A DNA stretch of 64,000 bases from Paenarthrobacter sp. A20. Its GTDB lineage: Bacteria; Actinomycetota; Actinomycetes; Actinomycetales; Micrococcaceae. Below the pieces are notes generated by a model. The model saw only the letters and a program-made list of their open reading frames with translations. It searched no databases and had not been told where the DNA came from. The position numbers were made by a program, and so were the translations under genes. Location of the stretch: positions 4,960,001-5,024,000 of the forward strand of contig NZ_JALJWH010000001.1 in NCBI RefSeq assembly GCF_024168825.1, in the 5' to 3' direction. Every line of letters starts with the position of its first letter. Positions within the stretch are counted from its first letter, which is position 1. Below are positions 45,621 through 53,563 of the stretch, one piece after another.

Positions 45621-45686
45621 AGCGCGCGGGTGCGCGGTTGAGAGCGCGCGGGCGCGCGGTTGAGAGCGCGCGGGCGCGCGGTTGAG
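45621..45686 (+). repeat. 22-bp GC-rich tandem repeat upstream of the asparaginase gene
   Basis: Units starting GGTTGAGAGC begin at 45636 and 45658, each 22 bases and identical, with a partial unit before (GCGCGCGGGTGCGC) and a third start GGTTGAG at 45680. The units consist mostly of GCGCGC runs. The array sits between purD and the divergent asparaginase gene and could vary in copy number. Confidence 0.85.
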
Positions 45687-45721
45687 CCGGGAACCGCCCC
45701 ACTGCGCCCTAGACTTGGCTT

Positions 45722-46738
45722 ATGCCCATGAGTTCGCATGAAACGTTCAACGTTGAGTCTGCGGTGGAACTGGCAGTGATCGAACGAAGTGGCTTTATTG
45801 AGTCCCGGCACATCGGCGCGGCCGTCGTTCTTGCCGGTGACGGCTCTGTGGTCACCCGTCTTGGTGACATCGACGCCCCCATCCTCGCCCGCTCCACCCT
45901 CAAACCCTTCCAGGCACTGGCCTCCATGCAATCCGGTGTGCCCCTGCGCGGGGCGCAAGTTGCTGTCGCCTGCGGGAGCCACACCGGGTCCTTGGACCAC
46001 ATGGACGTGGTGGAGGGAATGCTCAAGGCAGCCGGCGTCAAGGAAGAAAACCTGCAGTGCCCCACGGCCTGGCCGCAGGACGAGACGGCCCGCAACTGGC
46101 TGGTCCGGTCCGAACGCGGACAGTCCAAGCTCGCCTTCAACTGCTCGGGCAAGCACGCCGCCTTCTTGTGGGCCTGTACTGAAAACGGCTGGGACCTCCG
46201 CAGCTACCTTGAGCCCAACCATCCCCTCCAGCAGCGCGTACGGTCCGTGATCGAGGAGTACAGCGGCGAAACGATTTCACATCTGGGCATCGACGGCTGC
46301 GGAGCCCCCGTGGCAGCCATCTCGCTAACGGGCCTTGCCCGCGCCTACTCCCGGCTGGCCAAGTCGCCCGGGGACTCGTCGTCCAACGCACGCGCGGCCA
46401 CCATCGCCACCTCCATGCTGGACTACCCCTGGGCCGTCCAAGGCAAGGGCGAGTCCAACACGGTGGTCATGGAAGAGCTTGAGGTCCTTGCCAAGATTGG
46501 CGCCGAGGGCATCCTGGTCCTGGCCACGCCAACCGGCGCGACGGTGGCCGTGAAAATGCTCGACGGCAACCTCCGCGCCACGTCCCTGGTGGGACTGACC
46601 CTCCTGGCTGTCAGCGGCGCCGTGGACATCCCGGCCGTTTCCAGCGTCCTGGAACGAGTGGTTGAGCCCGTCCTCGGCGGCGGTCGCCCAGTGGGTAAGA
46701 TCCGGTTGGGCCACGCCGTCTCGGCCCTGCTCGACTAG
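45722..46738 (+). CDS. Asparaginase (rhizobial/type II family, PF06089)
   Basis: Hydrolyses L-asparagine to aspartate and ammonia. The 338-residue protein belongs to the thermolabile rhizobial-like family, not the E. coli type: SGFIESRHIGAAVVLAGDG, RSTLKPFQALA (S-x-x-K), ACGSHTGSLDHMDVV, FNCSGKHAAFLW and IDGCGAPVAAISL. The cysteine of NCSGKH and the serine-lysine pairs match positions reported as active-site in this family. ATG 45722 is used (45728 also possible); the RBS is weak. The SCP-like gene follows by 21 bases. Confidence 0.92.
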   Translation: MPMSSHETFNVESAVELAVIERSGFIESRHIGAAVVLAGDGSVVTRLGDIDAPILARSTLKPFQALASMQSGVPLRGAQVAVACGSHTGSLDHMDVVEGMLKAAGVKEENLQCPTAWPQDETARNWLVRSERGQSKLAFNCSGKHAAFLWACTENGWDLRSYLEPNHPLQQRVRSVIEEYSGETISHLGIDGCGAPVAAISLTGLARAYSRLAKSPGDSSSNARAATIATSMLDYPWAVQGKGESNTVVMEELEVLAKIGAEGILVLATPTGATVAVKMLDGNLRATSLVGLTLLAVSGAVDIPAVSSVLERVVEPVLGGGRPVGKIRLGHAVSALLD

Positions 46739-46759
46739 CACTTCTGAGGAGAGACACCC

Positions 46760-47170
46760 ATGGCTGTTGCACGACGCCGCGTCAATATTGAGGAAGGCCG
46801 CGCCGCCCTGGCAGCTTGGCAGGCCGCCGTCGAACCTTCCGGCGGCGAAACCGCCGGTGAGCCGGGCCGCGATGCCGGGAACCCGCCGTCGCGCTCTCTC
46901 ATTGCGACGGCGGTCCGCTACTCCCTTGAGGAAGTCACCGCACGCGCACCCGGCAACTCGGTGGAGGTCCGGGTGCCGCCGTTCGGCGTCACCCAATGCG
47001 TAGAAGGCCCCCGCCACACGCGCGGCACTCCCCCCAATGTGATCGAGTGCGACGCCGCCACCTGGCTGTCGTTGGTGACCGGCCGGATTTCATGGGCAGA
47101 CGCGGTGTCAACCCACCGGGTGGCTGCCTCCGGCCTGCGTGCCGATCTTTCAGAGTTGCTCCCCCTCTAA
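46760..47170 (+). CDS. Sterol-carrier-family-like protein (actinobacterial)
   Basis: A 136-residue protein whose C-terminal part (VEVRVPPFGVTQCVEGPRHTRGTPPNVIECDAATWLSLVTGRISWADAV) is the form annotated as sterol carrier family protein in many actinobacteria. The N-terminal ~45 residues are variable. A good RBS (GAGGAG) precedes ATG 46760. It probably forms a unit with the asparaginase gene. Function is unknown; lipid binding is suggested only by family name. A TTTTTGTACAG stem-loop starts 4 bases after the stop. Confidence 0.8.
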   Translation: MAVARRRVNIEEGRAALAAWQAAVEPSGGETAGEPGRDAGNPPSRSLIATAVRYSLEEVTARAPGNSVEVRVPPFGVTQCVEGPRHTRGTPPNVIECDAATWLSLVTGRISWADAVSTHRVAASGLRADLSELLPL

Positions 47171-47174
47171 GGAG

Positions 47175-47231
47175 TTTTTGTACAGCTAATGCCCCTAAGA
47201 CGGCGTCTTAAGGGCATTAGCTGTACAAGAA
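47175..47231. terminator. TTTTTGTACAG stem-loop, copy 1
   Basis: TTTTTGTACAGCTAATGCCC pairs with GGGCATTAGCTGTACAAGAA, and TAAGAC/GTCTTA extends the stem inwards past one mismatch. It lies between convergent genes. Copies 2 and 3 are at 48850 and 49986. Confidence 0.8.
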
Positions 47232-47239
47232 CTATCCGG

Positions 47240-48727
47240 TCAGTCCGGGCAAACCGGGGTTGTTGATTGCCCCTTCTTGCTCATCTCGAACTGCGGGATG
47301 TCGTCGGCTGCGGGTCCACCGCGGAACTTCGGGGAAGGGTTCTGGCCGCTGCTGATGCGCTCCAGTTCCTGCTGGGCATAGACGTCTTCCTTGCCGAGCA
47401 TGATGGCTGTGTCCTCGTTGGTGATCTCACCGTTGAAGGCGCGGACCATGACGCTGCGGTCGAACTGGCCTTCCCACTTGGCCACCACGAACGTTGCCAC
47501 ACAGTTGCCGAGCAGGTTGACGACCACGCGCATGGAGTCCATGAGGCGGTCGGCTCCGAGAAGAAGCGCGACGCCGGCAACCGGGAAGATGCCGAGGGCT
47601 GCAGCGGTAGCGGACAGTGCCAGGAAGGACGACCCCGGTACGCCCGCCATGCCCTTGGAGGTCAGGAGCAGCACGCCAAGGGCTGCCAACTGCTGGCCGA
47701 GATCAAGGTTGTGGCCGAAGGCCTGGGCCAGGAACAGCAGCGAGATCGAAAGGTAGATCGCGGCGCCGTCGAGGTTGAAGGAGTAGCCGGTGGGAACCAC
47801 CAGGCCGGTGGTGGCACGGGAGCAACCGGCGTTGGTCAGCTTGGTCATGATGCGGGGCATCACAGCTTCCGTGGAAGCAGTACCCAGTGCCAGCAGGAAT
47901 TCTTCGCGGGTGTACTTGAGGAACTGCCACAACGGAACGCGGGCGAAGCCCCAAGCCACCACGAACAGCAAGCCGATGAAGATGATGGCCGCGCCGTAGC
48001 AGGCAGCTATCAGGAGGGCATAGGTACTGAGCGTGCCGATGCCGTACTGGCCGATGATGAAGGCCATGGCACCGAAGGCGCCGATGGGGGCCACCTTCAT
48101 GATCCAGGACATGATCTTGAAGATCAGCTCGAGGACGGTTTCCATGAGGCTGATGACCGGAAGGCAACGCTCGCGGCCGATGACCACAATGGCGGCGCCG
48201 AAAAAGACTGAGAAGAACAGCACCTGAAGCAGGCTGTTGTTGGCAAACGCACCGATCACGCTGACGGGGATGACATCCAGGATGAACGCCGCGGCGTCCT
48301 TGGGCGGAGCGTTGCCGGTCTTGGCGTTAAGGGCATCCTGGGACAGCGTGGAGGGATCGATGTTCAGGCCGGCACCTGGCTGAACGATGTTTCCCACGAT
48401 GAGCCCGAAGACCAGGGCAAAGAGGGTGGCGCCGGTGAAGTACAGGAGCGCTTTGACCCCGACCCTTCCGACCGCCTTGACGTCGCCCACTGCCGAGATG
48501 CCCGTGACGATCACGAGGAAAATCAGCGGGGCGATGATCATCTTGATGAGTTGAATGAATCCATCACCCAGTGGCCGGAGGGCGGACCCAATGGTCGGCC
48601 AAAAATGACCGATGAGCACACCTGCGACGACGGCGATCAGGATTTGAAAAAAGAGCGACTGGTACAGCCGCTTTTTCTTCTGCGGGGCCGAACTCGCCTT
48701 CAGCGCCGCGGGGTCTGGGATCTTCAT
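47240..48727 (-). CDS. C4-dicarboxylate/cation symporter (DctA-like, DAACS family)
   Basis: A 495-residue secondary transporter with 8-9 membrane segments and two re-entrant loops. Family motifs include KMIIAPLIFLVIVTGI, ALGTASTEAVMPRIMTKL (a serine-rich hairpin form) and VVPTGYSFNLDGAAIYLSIS, close to the DctA signature. MAGVPGSSFLALSATA and VNLLGNCVATFVVAKWEGQFD follow. It imports succinate, malate, fumarate or similar acids with protons or sodium. ATG 48727 (MKIPDPAALK) is used; the frame is open upstream, but without family similarity. The upstream region holds a TTCCATATTGTGGAA palindrome. Confidence 0.94.
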   Translation of the reverse strand: MKIPDPAALKASSAPQKKKRLYQSLFFQILIAVVAGVLIGHFWPTIGSALRPLGDGFIQLIKMIIAPLIFLVIVTGISAVGDVKAVGRVGVKALLYFTGATLFALVFGLIVGNIVQPGAGLNIDPSTLSQDALNAKTGNAPPKDAAAFILDVIPVSVIGAFANNSLLQVLFFSVFFGAAIVVIGRERCLPVISLMETVLELIFKIMSWIMKVAPIGAFGAMAFIIGQYGIGTLSTYALLIAACYGAAIIFIGLLFVVAWGFARVPLWQFLKYTREEFLLALGTASTEAVMPRIMTKLTNAGCSRATTGLVVPTGYSFNLDGAAIYLSISLLFLAQAFGHNLDLGQQLAALGVLLLTSKGMAGVPGSSFLALSATAAALGIFPVAGVALLLGADRLMDSMRVVVNLLGNCVATFVVAKWEGQFDRSVMVRAFNGEITNEDTAIMLGKEDVYAQQELERISSGQNPSPKFRGGPAADDIPQFEMSKKGQSTTPVCPD

Positions 48728-48822
48728 TGATCTGAACCAATCAGTTTGGGAACAGCCCCACATTTTGAGGGGGTTTTTCAAATGTAATCCCGCTCACACC
48801 ATTCCGCAAGGGGAAAATGTTA

Positions 48823-48837
48823 TTCCATATTGTGGAA
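48823..48837. promoter_or_regulatory. Candidate operator TTCCATATTGTGGAA upstream of dctA-like gene
   Basis: A 15-bp near-palindrome about 96 bases upstream of the start codon. It differs from the site at 53296-53310, upstream of the NCS1 permease gene, at two positions. TTCC-N7-GGAA symmetry is known for IclR-type regulators; the regulator here is not in the window. Confidence 0.5.
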
Positions 48838-48849
48838 GTCACATTTGGT

Positions 48850-48906
48850 TTTTTGTACAGCTACTGCCCTGATGGGCGGCTCATAAGGGCAGTACCTGTA
48901 CAAAAA
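48850..48906. terminator. TTTTTGTACAG stem-loop, copy 2
   Basis: TTTTTGTACAGCTACTGCCC pairs with GGGCAGTACCTGTACAAAAA with a single C-C mismatch; loop GATGGGCGGCTCATA. It follows the stop codon of the minus-strand gene at 48908 directly. Confidence 0.8.
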
Positions 48907-48907
48907 C

Positions 48908-49933
48908 TCAGCCCGTCCACCCCTGTTTGCGGAGCCCCTGGGATACCCGGGCCACTACCCACTTCCTCCCGTGCTTCATGTCGATCTTGTTGATCTTGAC
49001 CTGACGCCAGCCGGCCTCTGAGACGCGCTGATCCCGGTAAGCATCCAGCGCCTGCTGCTCTGGACAAAGGTGATGGAGACCCTCGTATTCAAGGCAGATC
49101 CGATACTCCGGGCACCCCAAGTCAGTCCACACCGGCTTGCCAAGCGCATCGTCTACCCGGCAGTTTGGAACGAATGCAGGAAGCCCGGCCTCTTCAAGCA
49201 AGAGCCGGAGCTTGGTTTCCGGCGGAGAATCAACACCCACGCGAATCGCATCCAACGCGATACGGGCCTTGCGGACACCATGGATACCGTTGGCCTTTTC
49301 AACGAAGAGTTGCAGCTTCGGCAACGAAACCAGGGGGACCCGCGGTGGACCGAACGAGCGTTCGTGTTCGCTGACAATGGCATCTCCCACGACCACCAGA
49401 TCTTCCATGGGCAACATCGTGGCCAGATCCACCCACGTCCGCGCAACAGACGTGAGGACAGCGACCTCCAGGTCTGTGAGATCACCGTCCCTCAAAGTCA
49501 GGCGATGGCCGGCCACTCCCCTACGCCGAGGCAGCGATCCGTTCCTTGGCCGGGATAGATGGATGAATCGCCCCGGCTCCCGAAAGTGGGGCCCGCTTTT
49601 TGGCCCCCAGGGAATAGGTTCGACGACGGCGGTCACCGGGCCGCCGTCGTCGGGCTTGAATTGCGCCCAAGCAGGCAGCGGCAGGCCCAGAACCTCCGCG
49701 GCACTGATATGGCTAAGGAAATCGCCCCGGTGGAGGTCAAGATGTGGCCGGGCAACCTCCAGCAACGTTTGCACTCGCAGTGGCAGCCGGAGTCCCCTGC
49801 TGGGCACCAGTAGGTCCGACGCCCGCAGCCTCTTCGGGGCAACGCCGAATTCATCAGCCTCAGCCAGAGTAAAGGCTTGGTCAGAGAGCGCGGGAGGAAG
49901 TGAAGACAACGGACGCATGCCCCATTCAGTCAT
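48908..49933 (-). CDS. Hypothetical protein, AbiEi-like N-terminus and Vsr/DUF559-like nuclease C-terminus
   Basis: A 341-residue protein of unassigned function. The N-terminal part (ALSDQAFTLAEADEFGVAPKRLRASDLLVPSRGLRLP) resembles the winged-helix start of AbiEi-like proteins. The C-terminal ~90 residues (PPETKLRLLLEEAGLP...RICLEYEGLHH...QQALDAYRDQRVSEAGWRQVKI) fit a Vsr/DUF559 PD-(D/E)XK-type fold: E, a central LEYEG strand, then D-x2-R and GW. Single genes of this type are frequent in Arthrobacter genomes. No antitoxin partner is adjacent, so a toxin-antitoxin role is not supported. Confidence 0.75.
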   Translation of the reverse strand: MTEWGMRPLSSLPPALSDQAFTLAEADEFGVAPKRLRASDLLVPSRGLRLPLRVQTLLEVARPHLDLHRGDFLSHISAAEVLGLPLPAWAQFKPDDGGPVTAVVEPIPWGPKSGPHFREPGRFIHLSRPRNGSLPRRRGVAGHRLTLRDGDLTDLEVAVLTSVARTWVDLATMLPMEDLVVVGDAIVSEHERSFGPPRVPLVSLPKLQLFVEKANGIHGVRKARIALDAIRVGVDSPPETKLRLLLEEAGLPAFVPNCRVDDALGKPVWTDLGCPEYRICLEYEGLHHLCPEQQALDAYRDQRVSEAGWRQVKINKIDMKHGRKWVVARVSQGLRKQGWTG

Positions 49934-49985
49934 AACGACCGAGGCGACCGAGAGTTATCCACAGATCATTCGCGTCAGACCTGAG

Positions 49986-50042
49986 TTTTTGTACAGCTAA
50001 TGCCCGGAAAGGGCGGATTTGAGGGCGTTATGTGTACAAAAA
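49986..50042. terminator. TTTTTGTACAG stem-loop, copy 3
   Basis: TTTTTGTACAGCTAATGCCC pairs less well with GGGCGTTATGTGTACAAAAA. The left arm is identical to copy 1; the right arm has diverged. It begins 4 bases after the stop of the SDR gene (minus strand). Confidence 0.75.
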
Positions 50043-50046
50043 CTCG

Positions 50047-50814
50047 CTAGCCGCGGCCCACGAATGGCATGCCTGCGGCGGTGACCACCAGGGATCCCAC
50101 ACTGGCCGACGCCGGCATATTGGCCATCATCAGCACAGCACGGGCGGCGTCGTCCACGGGGAACATCGGCTCCACCTTGCGGCTGCCGTCGGCCTGGAGG
50201 GCGCCGGAGCCCACGCCGATGGTGTCCATGATTTCCGTGCGGGTATTACCGATGTCGATCTGCCCGCACGTGATGCCGAACGCCCGGCCGTCGAGCTCGA
50301 TGCTCTTGGTCAGGCCGGTCATCGCGTGCTTGGTGACGGTGTAGGCCACGGATCTGGGCCTCGGTGAGTGCGCCGAGATGGAGCCGTTGTTGATGATGCG
50401 GCCACCTTGCGGTTCCTGGGCTTTCATGGCCCTCACGGCCTCGGCAGCGCACAACATTGAACCCGTGACATTGACGCGCAGGGTTGCTTCCCACTCGTCC
50501 ACGCCGATCTCGCCCACGTCCCCGGCCGGACCAAAAATACCCGCATTATTGAACAGCACATCAACCCGGCCCCAGCGCTGGCGGACCTCGGCGAAAAGGC
50601 GCGCGACGTCGTCGGGCGCTGTGACATCGCAGGGGACCGCAAGCGTGTCCGGATGGTCGCCTGCCGTCTCCAGCAGTTGCGCCGCGCGGCGCCCGGCCAG
50701 TGCCACCCGGTAGCCATCGGCGAGCATCAGCCGGGCAACCGCCCGCCCAATGCCCGAACCAGCCCCGGTCACGACGGCGACCTTCGGGTCTGCGGGCAGG
50801 CTTGAGTCAGTCAT
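50047..50814 (-). CDS. Short-chain dehydrogenase/reductase
   Basis: A 255-residue SDR with the classical NAD(P)-binding motif [14 protein letters not shown] (about 14-27), NNAG in [10 protein letters not shown], the catalytic Ser in [10 protein letters not shown] and YTVTK (Y-x3-K). Substrate unknown. It is the last gene of the NCS1 permease-racemase-SDR operon, 36 bases after the racemase, so it may act on a hydantoin- or pyrimidine-derived intermediate, but that is context only. RBS AAAGG. Confidence 0.92.
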   Translation of the reverse strand: MTDSSLPADPKVAVVTGAGSGIGRAVARLMLADGYRVALAGRRAAQLLETAGDHPDTLAVPCDVTAPDDVARLFAEVRQRWGRVDVLFNNAGIFGPAGDVGEIGVDEWEATLRVNVTGSMLCAAEAVRAMKAQEPQGGRIINNGSISAHSPRPRSVAYTVTKHAMTGLTKSIELDGRAFGITCGQIDIGNTRTEIMDTIGVGSGALQADGSRKVEPMFPVDDAARAVLMMANMPASASVGSLVVTAAGMPFVGRG

Positions 50815-50850
50815 GTGGTTGCCTTTCGGGTGGCGCGTTCAGCGCATGGA

Positions 50851-51612
50851 TCAGTGTGCGGCTTCGGCCGGCTGGTGTGCGACGGGCTGGGCTGCAGTTA
50901 TCGGCCAGCCTATGACAGTCTTCGGGCGCGGAGTGGCGTAGGTTCGGACCTTGGACGTGGACAGGCCCAGACGGACCAGGGATTCGGCAATGGTGACAGC
51001 CGCGGCCACGCCATCAACCACCGGAACACCCGTTCGCTGGCGGATTTGGTCGTCGAGTCCCGCCATCCCACCGCAGCCCAGGACGATGACCTCGGCCTTG
51101 TCTGCGTTCACTGCTTCCTCGGCCTGGCCCACAATCGCCTCAACGGCACGTTCCGGGTATTCCTCGAGCTCCAGCACGGCCATGCCACTGGCCCGGACGG
51201 AGGCGCAGCGTGTGTCCAGGCCTGCAAGCTTGAGCCGGTCCTCGATAAGGGGCACCGCGCGGTCAAGCGTGGTGACCACCGAGTACTTGTGGCCCAGGAA
51301 CATCGCGGTGCTTGCTGCGGCCTCGGTGATGTCGACCACCGGGACGTCCAGGAGCTCCTGGAGCCCCTCGCGGCCGTGCTCGCCGTAGCCTGCCTGGATG
51401 ACGGCGTCGAACGGTTCCGGGTAGTTGACCACGGCGTCCATGACGGCGATCGCGGCGAGGTAGCTTTCGAAGTTACCCTCGCAGGAATCGGCGCCGAACC
51501 GCGGAGTGATGCCGATAATCTCCGTGCCGGGCGCTGCTGCCGCGCGGGCCTGGGCGGCGATGGAGTCGGTCATGGACTGGGTGGTGTTCACGTTTGCGAC
51601 AAGGATGCGCAT
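50851..51612 (-). CDS. Asp/Glu/hydantoin racemase family protein
   Basis: A 253-residue PF01177 protein. MRILVANVNTTQSMTDSI opens the family fold (usually NPNT). The second catalytic cysteine is seen in VIVLGCGGMAGLDDQI. The position that normally carries the first cysteine (A-C-F/Y in hydantoin racemases) reads VIQAGYGEHG, with glycine. That favours a subfamily with one catalytic cysteine, and the exact reaction is uncertain. ATG 51612 has RBS GAGAGGAAA. The frame is open upstream without similarity. The NCS1 permease gene precedes it by 94 bases, as in hydantoin-utilisation clusters, but no hydantoinase or carbamoylase is present. Confidence 0.88.
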   Translation of the reverse strand: MRILVANVNTTQSMTDSIAAQARAAAAPGTEIIGITPRFGADSCEGNFESYLAAIAVMDAVVNYPEPFDAVIQAGYGEHGREGLQELLDVPVVDITEAAASTAMFLGHKYSVVTTLDRAVPLIEDRLKLAGLDTRCASVRASGMAVLELEEYPERAVEAIVGQAEEAVNADKAEVIVLGCGGMAGLDDQIRQRTGVPVVDGVAAAVTIAESLVRLGLSTSKVRTYATPRPKTVIGWPITAAQPVAHQPAEAAH

Positions 51613-51706
51613 GGGTTTCCTCTCAACGGCAATGCCCGTCCTCCGCTGGATCCGGTTGCTGGGATCTGCTTGGCGGGAGGACGGGCGACGCCTTGATAAT
51701 GGTGTG

Positions 51707-53272
51707 TCAGTGAGTGCTGGCGACCGCGATCGGCTCGCCGGAGACGTCCTCATGGAGCTGCTTCTTGTCAGCCACCGCGAAGAACGTGAGCGCAGCTACG
51801 CCTGCTCCGATAAACCAAGCGAACGGTGCTGCGGGTGCCAGTGCCGGAATGAAGGCGATGGCGATGGCGATCGCTGCCGCCGGGATCATTGCGATGATCG
51901 CCTTTGGGTTCACGCCCCGCTTATAGAAGTACGCACCCTTCGGGTCCTCGGTGTAGAGCTCGGGCACGTTGACCTTGCCCCGACGGACCAGCCAGTAGTC
52001 GGCCATGATCACGCCGAACAGCGGTCCAAGCAACGCACCGAGCCCGCCCAGGAAGTACACAATCACGATCGGGTTGTTGTAGAGGTTCCACGGCAGGATC
52101 ACCAAGCCAATGGTGCCGCTGACCCAGGCTGCCTTGCGGAAGTTCAAGTGCCGCGGGAAGAGGTTGGTCAGCGCGTACACCGGAGCGACGAAGTTGGCCA
52201 TCAGGTTCACGGCCACTGTCAGGATCAGCAGGGCGAGGCACGCCAGGACCAGCAGCAAGGTGTTCGGGATGCTCTGGACAATGTCCGAGGGGCTCTCGAT
52301 GACGGTGCCATTGATTTTGTACTGTCCGCCAGCCATGACGACGACGATGGCGCCAAAGACCAGCATGTTGATGGGGATGCCCCAGAAGTTGCCCTTGACG
52401 ATGGACTTCTTGGACGTGGAGGACCGCGTGAAGTCGCAGAAGTTCAGCACGAAGGTTCCGTAGATGGACACCCACAGCGCACCTCCGGCGAAGATGGTGA
52501 GCCACATTTCCCCACCTTCAAGGCCCTTGATGCCGGACCACTGAATGGCGCCACCGGCTTCGATGAACACCCACACGGCAATCGCTGCCATTGTCACCAG
52601 GATGACCGGGCCTGCGAAAGCCTCGTACTTACGGATCATCTCCATGCCGAAGCTGACGATGACCAACTGCACGATCCAGAGAGCCACGAAGGAGAACCAG
52701 CCCAGGGTGGACAGGCCAAGAATGGAGTTGCTGTCCAGGTCCTTGAGGCCAGGTGCCATGGCAACCAGCATCACCCGGAGGACCACCGAGGCCAGGTATG
52801 TCTGGATGCCGAACCATGCCACGGCAACGGCGCCGCGGACGAGGCTGGCGATCTGCGCACCCCTGATACCAAAGCTGATGCGGCTCATGACCGGGAACGG
52901 GACGCCGGTCTTCTGGCCCATGAACCCCGAGAAATTCAGGAGGGCAAAGAGCAGGATGGCACCGATTCCCAGCGCCACCAGAATCTGCCAGCCGCCCAAG
53001 CCAAGGGAGAACAGGCCGATGGCAAAGGCGTAGTTGCCCAGGCTGTGGACGTCGTTGGCCCAGAGGGTAAAGATGCTGTAGCTGGTCCACTTGCGGCCCT
53101 TGGCCTTAGTGGGAGCGAGGTCGATGTTGTAAAGACTGGGGCTGATGGTACGGCCTGATGCTTCGGAAGCAATAGCGCAGAGGTCCGTGTTGCCCACGGC
53201 CGGGTGGTTGGGGCCACCTGCTGGTGCGTCTCCCGGAGTACCAGTGACGCCGACTGATGAAGTCGTCTGCAT
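51707..53272 (-). CDS. NCS1-family nucleobase/hydantoin permease
   Basis: A 521-residue transporter with twelve membrane segments. NCS1 hallmarks include SIFTLWANDVHSLGNYAFAIGL near the first segment, FPVMSRISFGIRGAQIASLVRGAVAVAWFGIQTYLAS and NFCDFTRSSTSKKSIVKGNFWGIP. The family takes up uracil, allantoin, cytosine or hydantoins with sodium or protons; Mhp1 is the structural model. ATG 53272 (MQTTSSVG) has RBS GGAG at good spacing. It heads the operon with the racemase and SDR. GATTCCACATTGCGGAATC, a 19-bp palindrome, lies 22 bases upstream of the start, probably at the promoter. Confidence 0.93.
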   Translation of the reverse strand: MQTTSSVGVTGTPGDAPAGGPNHPAVGNTDLCAIASEASGRTISPSLYNIDLAPTKAKGRKWTSYSIFTLWANDVHSLGNYAFAIGLFSLGLGGWQILVALGIGAILLFALLNFSGFMGQKTGVPFPVMSRISFGIRGAQIASLVRGAVAVAWFGIQTYLASVVLRVMLVAMAPGLKDLDSNSILGLSTLGWFSFVALWIVQLVIVSFGMEMIRKYEAFAGPVILVTMAAIAVWVFIEAGGAIQWSGIKGLEGGEMWLTIFAGGALWVSIYGTFVLNFCDFTRSSTSKKSIVKGNFWGIPINMLVFGAIVVVMAGGQYKINGTVIESPSDIVQSIPNTLLLVLACLALLILTVAVNLMANFVAPVYALTNLFPRHLNFRKAAWVSGTIGLVILPWNLYNNPIVIVYFLGGLGALLGPLFGVIMADYWLVRRGKVNVPELYTEDPKGAYFYKRGVNPKAIIAMIPAAAIAIAIAFIPALAPAAPFAWFIGAGVAALTFFAVADKKQLHEDVSGEPIAVASTH

Positions 53273-53295
53273 CGTGGATCTCCACTTCGTACTGA

Positions 53296-53310
53296 TTCCA
53301 CATTGCGGAA
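53296..53310. promoter_or_regulatory. Candidate operator TTCCACATTGCGGAA upstream of the NCS1 permease
   Basis: Extended form GATTCCACATTGCGGAATC (53294-53312), 6-bp perfect arms with 7-base centre. It matches 48823-48837 at 13 of 15 positions. A weaker related word, TTTCGTATTGTGAGAA, occurs on the minus strand near 53490-53505, upstream of aceE. Confidence 0.55.
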
Positions 53311-53563
53311 TCAAGTTATTGAATAGTGAAAACACTCTATGACGCAGGTCACTCGCCGTCAAGGTGTCACGAATGTAGGCAGGGTCACATTCGGTTGCTT
53401 GGCCGACGGTTTCCCAGTTGACTGTTTCGGTTACGCAATCCGTGTTGACGCTGCCGATCCGCAGACGTAATCTCGAATTGCAGAATTTTATTCTCACAAT
53501 ACGAAATTCCTTGAGCGCCCCCACAGAGCAAGCGCCCAGACATTCAATGAAGAGAGGTTGGAC

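Noticed and set aside
48908..49933. Toxin of an AbiE-type toxin-antitoxin pair
   Set aside because: The N-terminus resembles AbiEi, but there is no adjacent AbiEii-type nucleotidyltransferase gene, and the C-terminus looks nuclease-like.
51506..53158. Long open frame on the plus strand opposite the NCS1 permease gene (about 550 codons)
   Set aside because: The translation is His/Asp/Glu-rich low-complexity antisense, typical of high-GC shadow frames, while the minus strand encodes a full NCS1 transporter.
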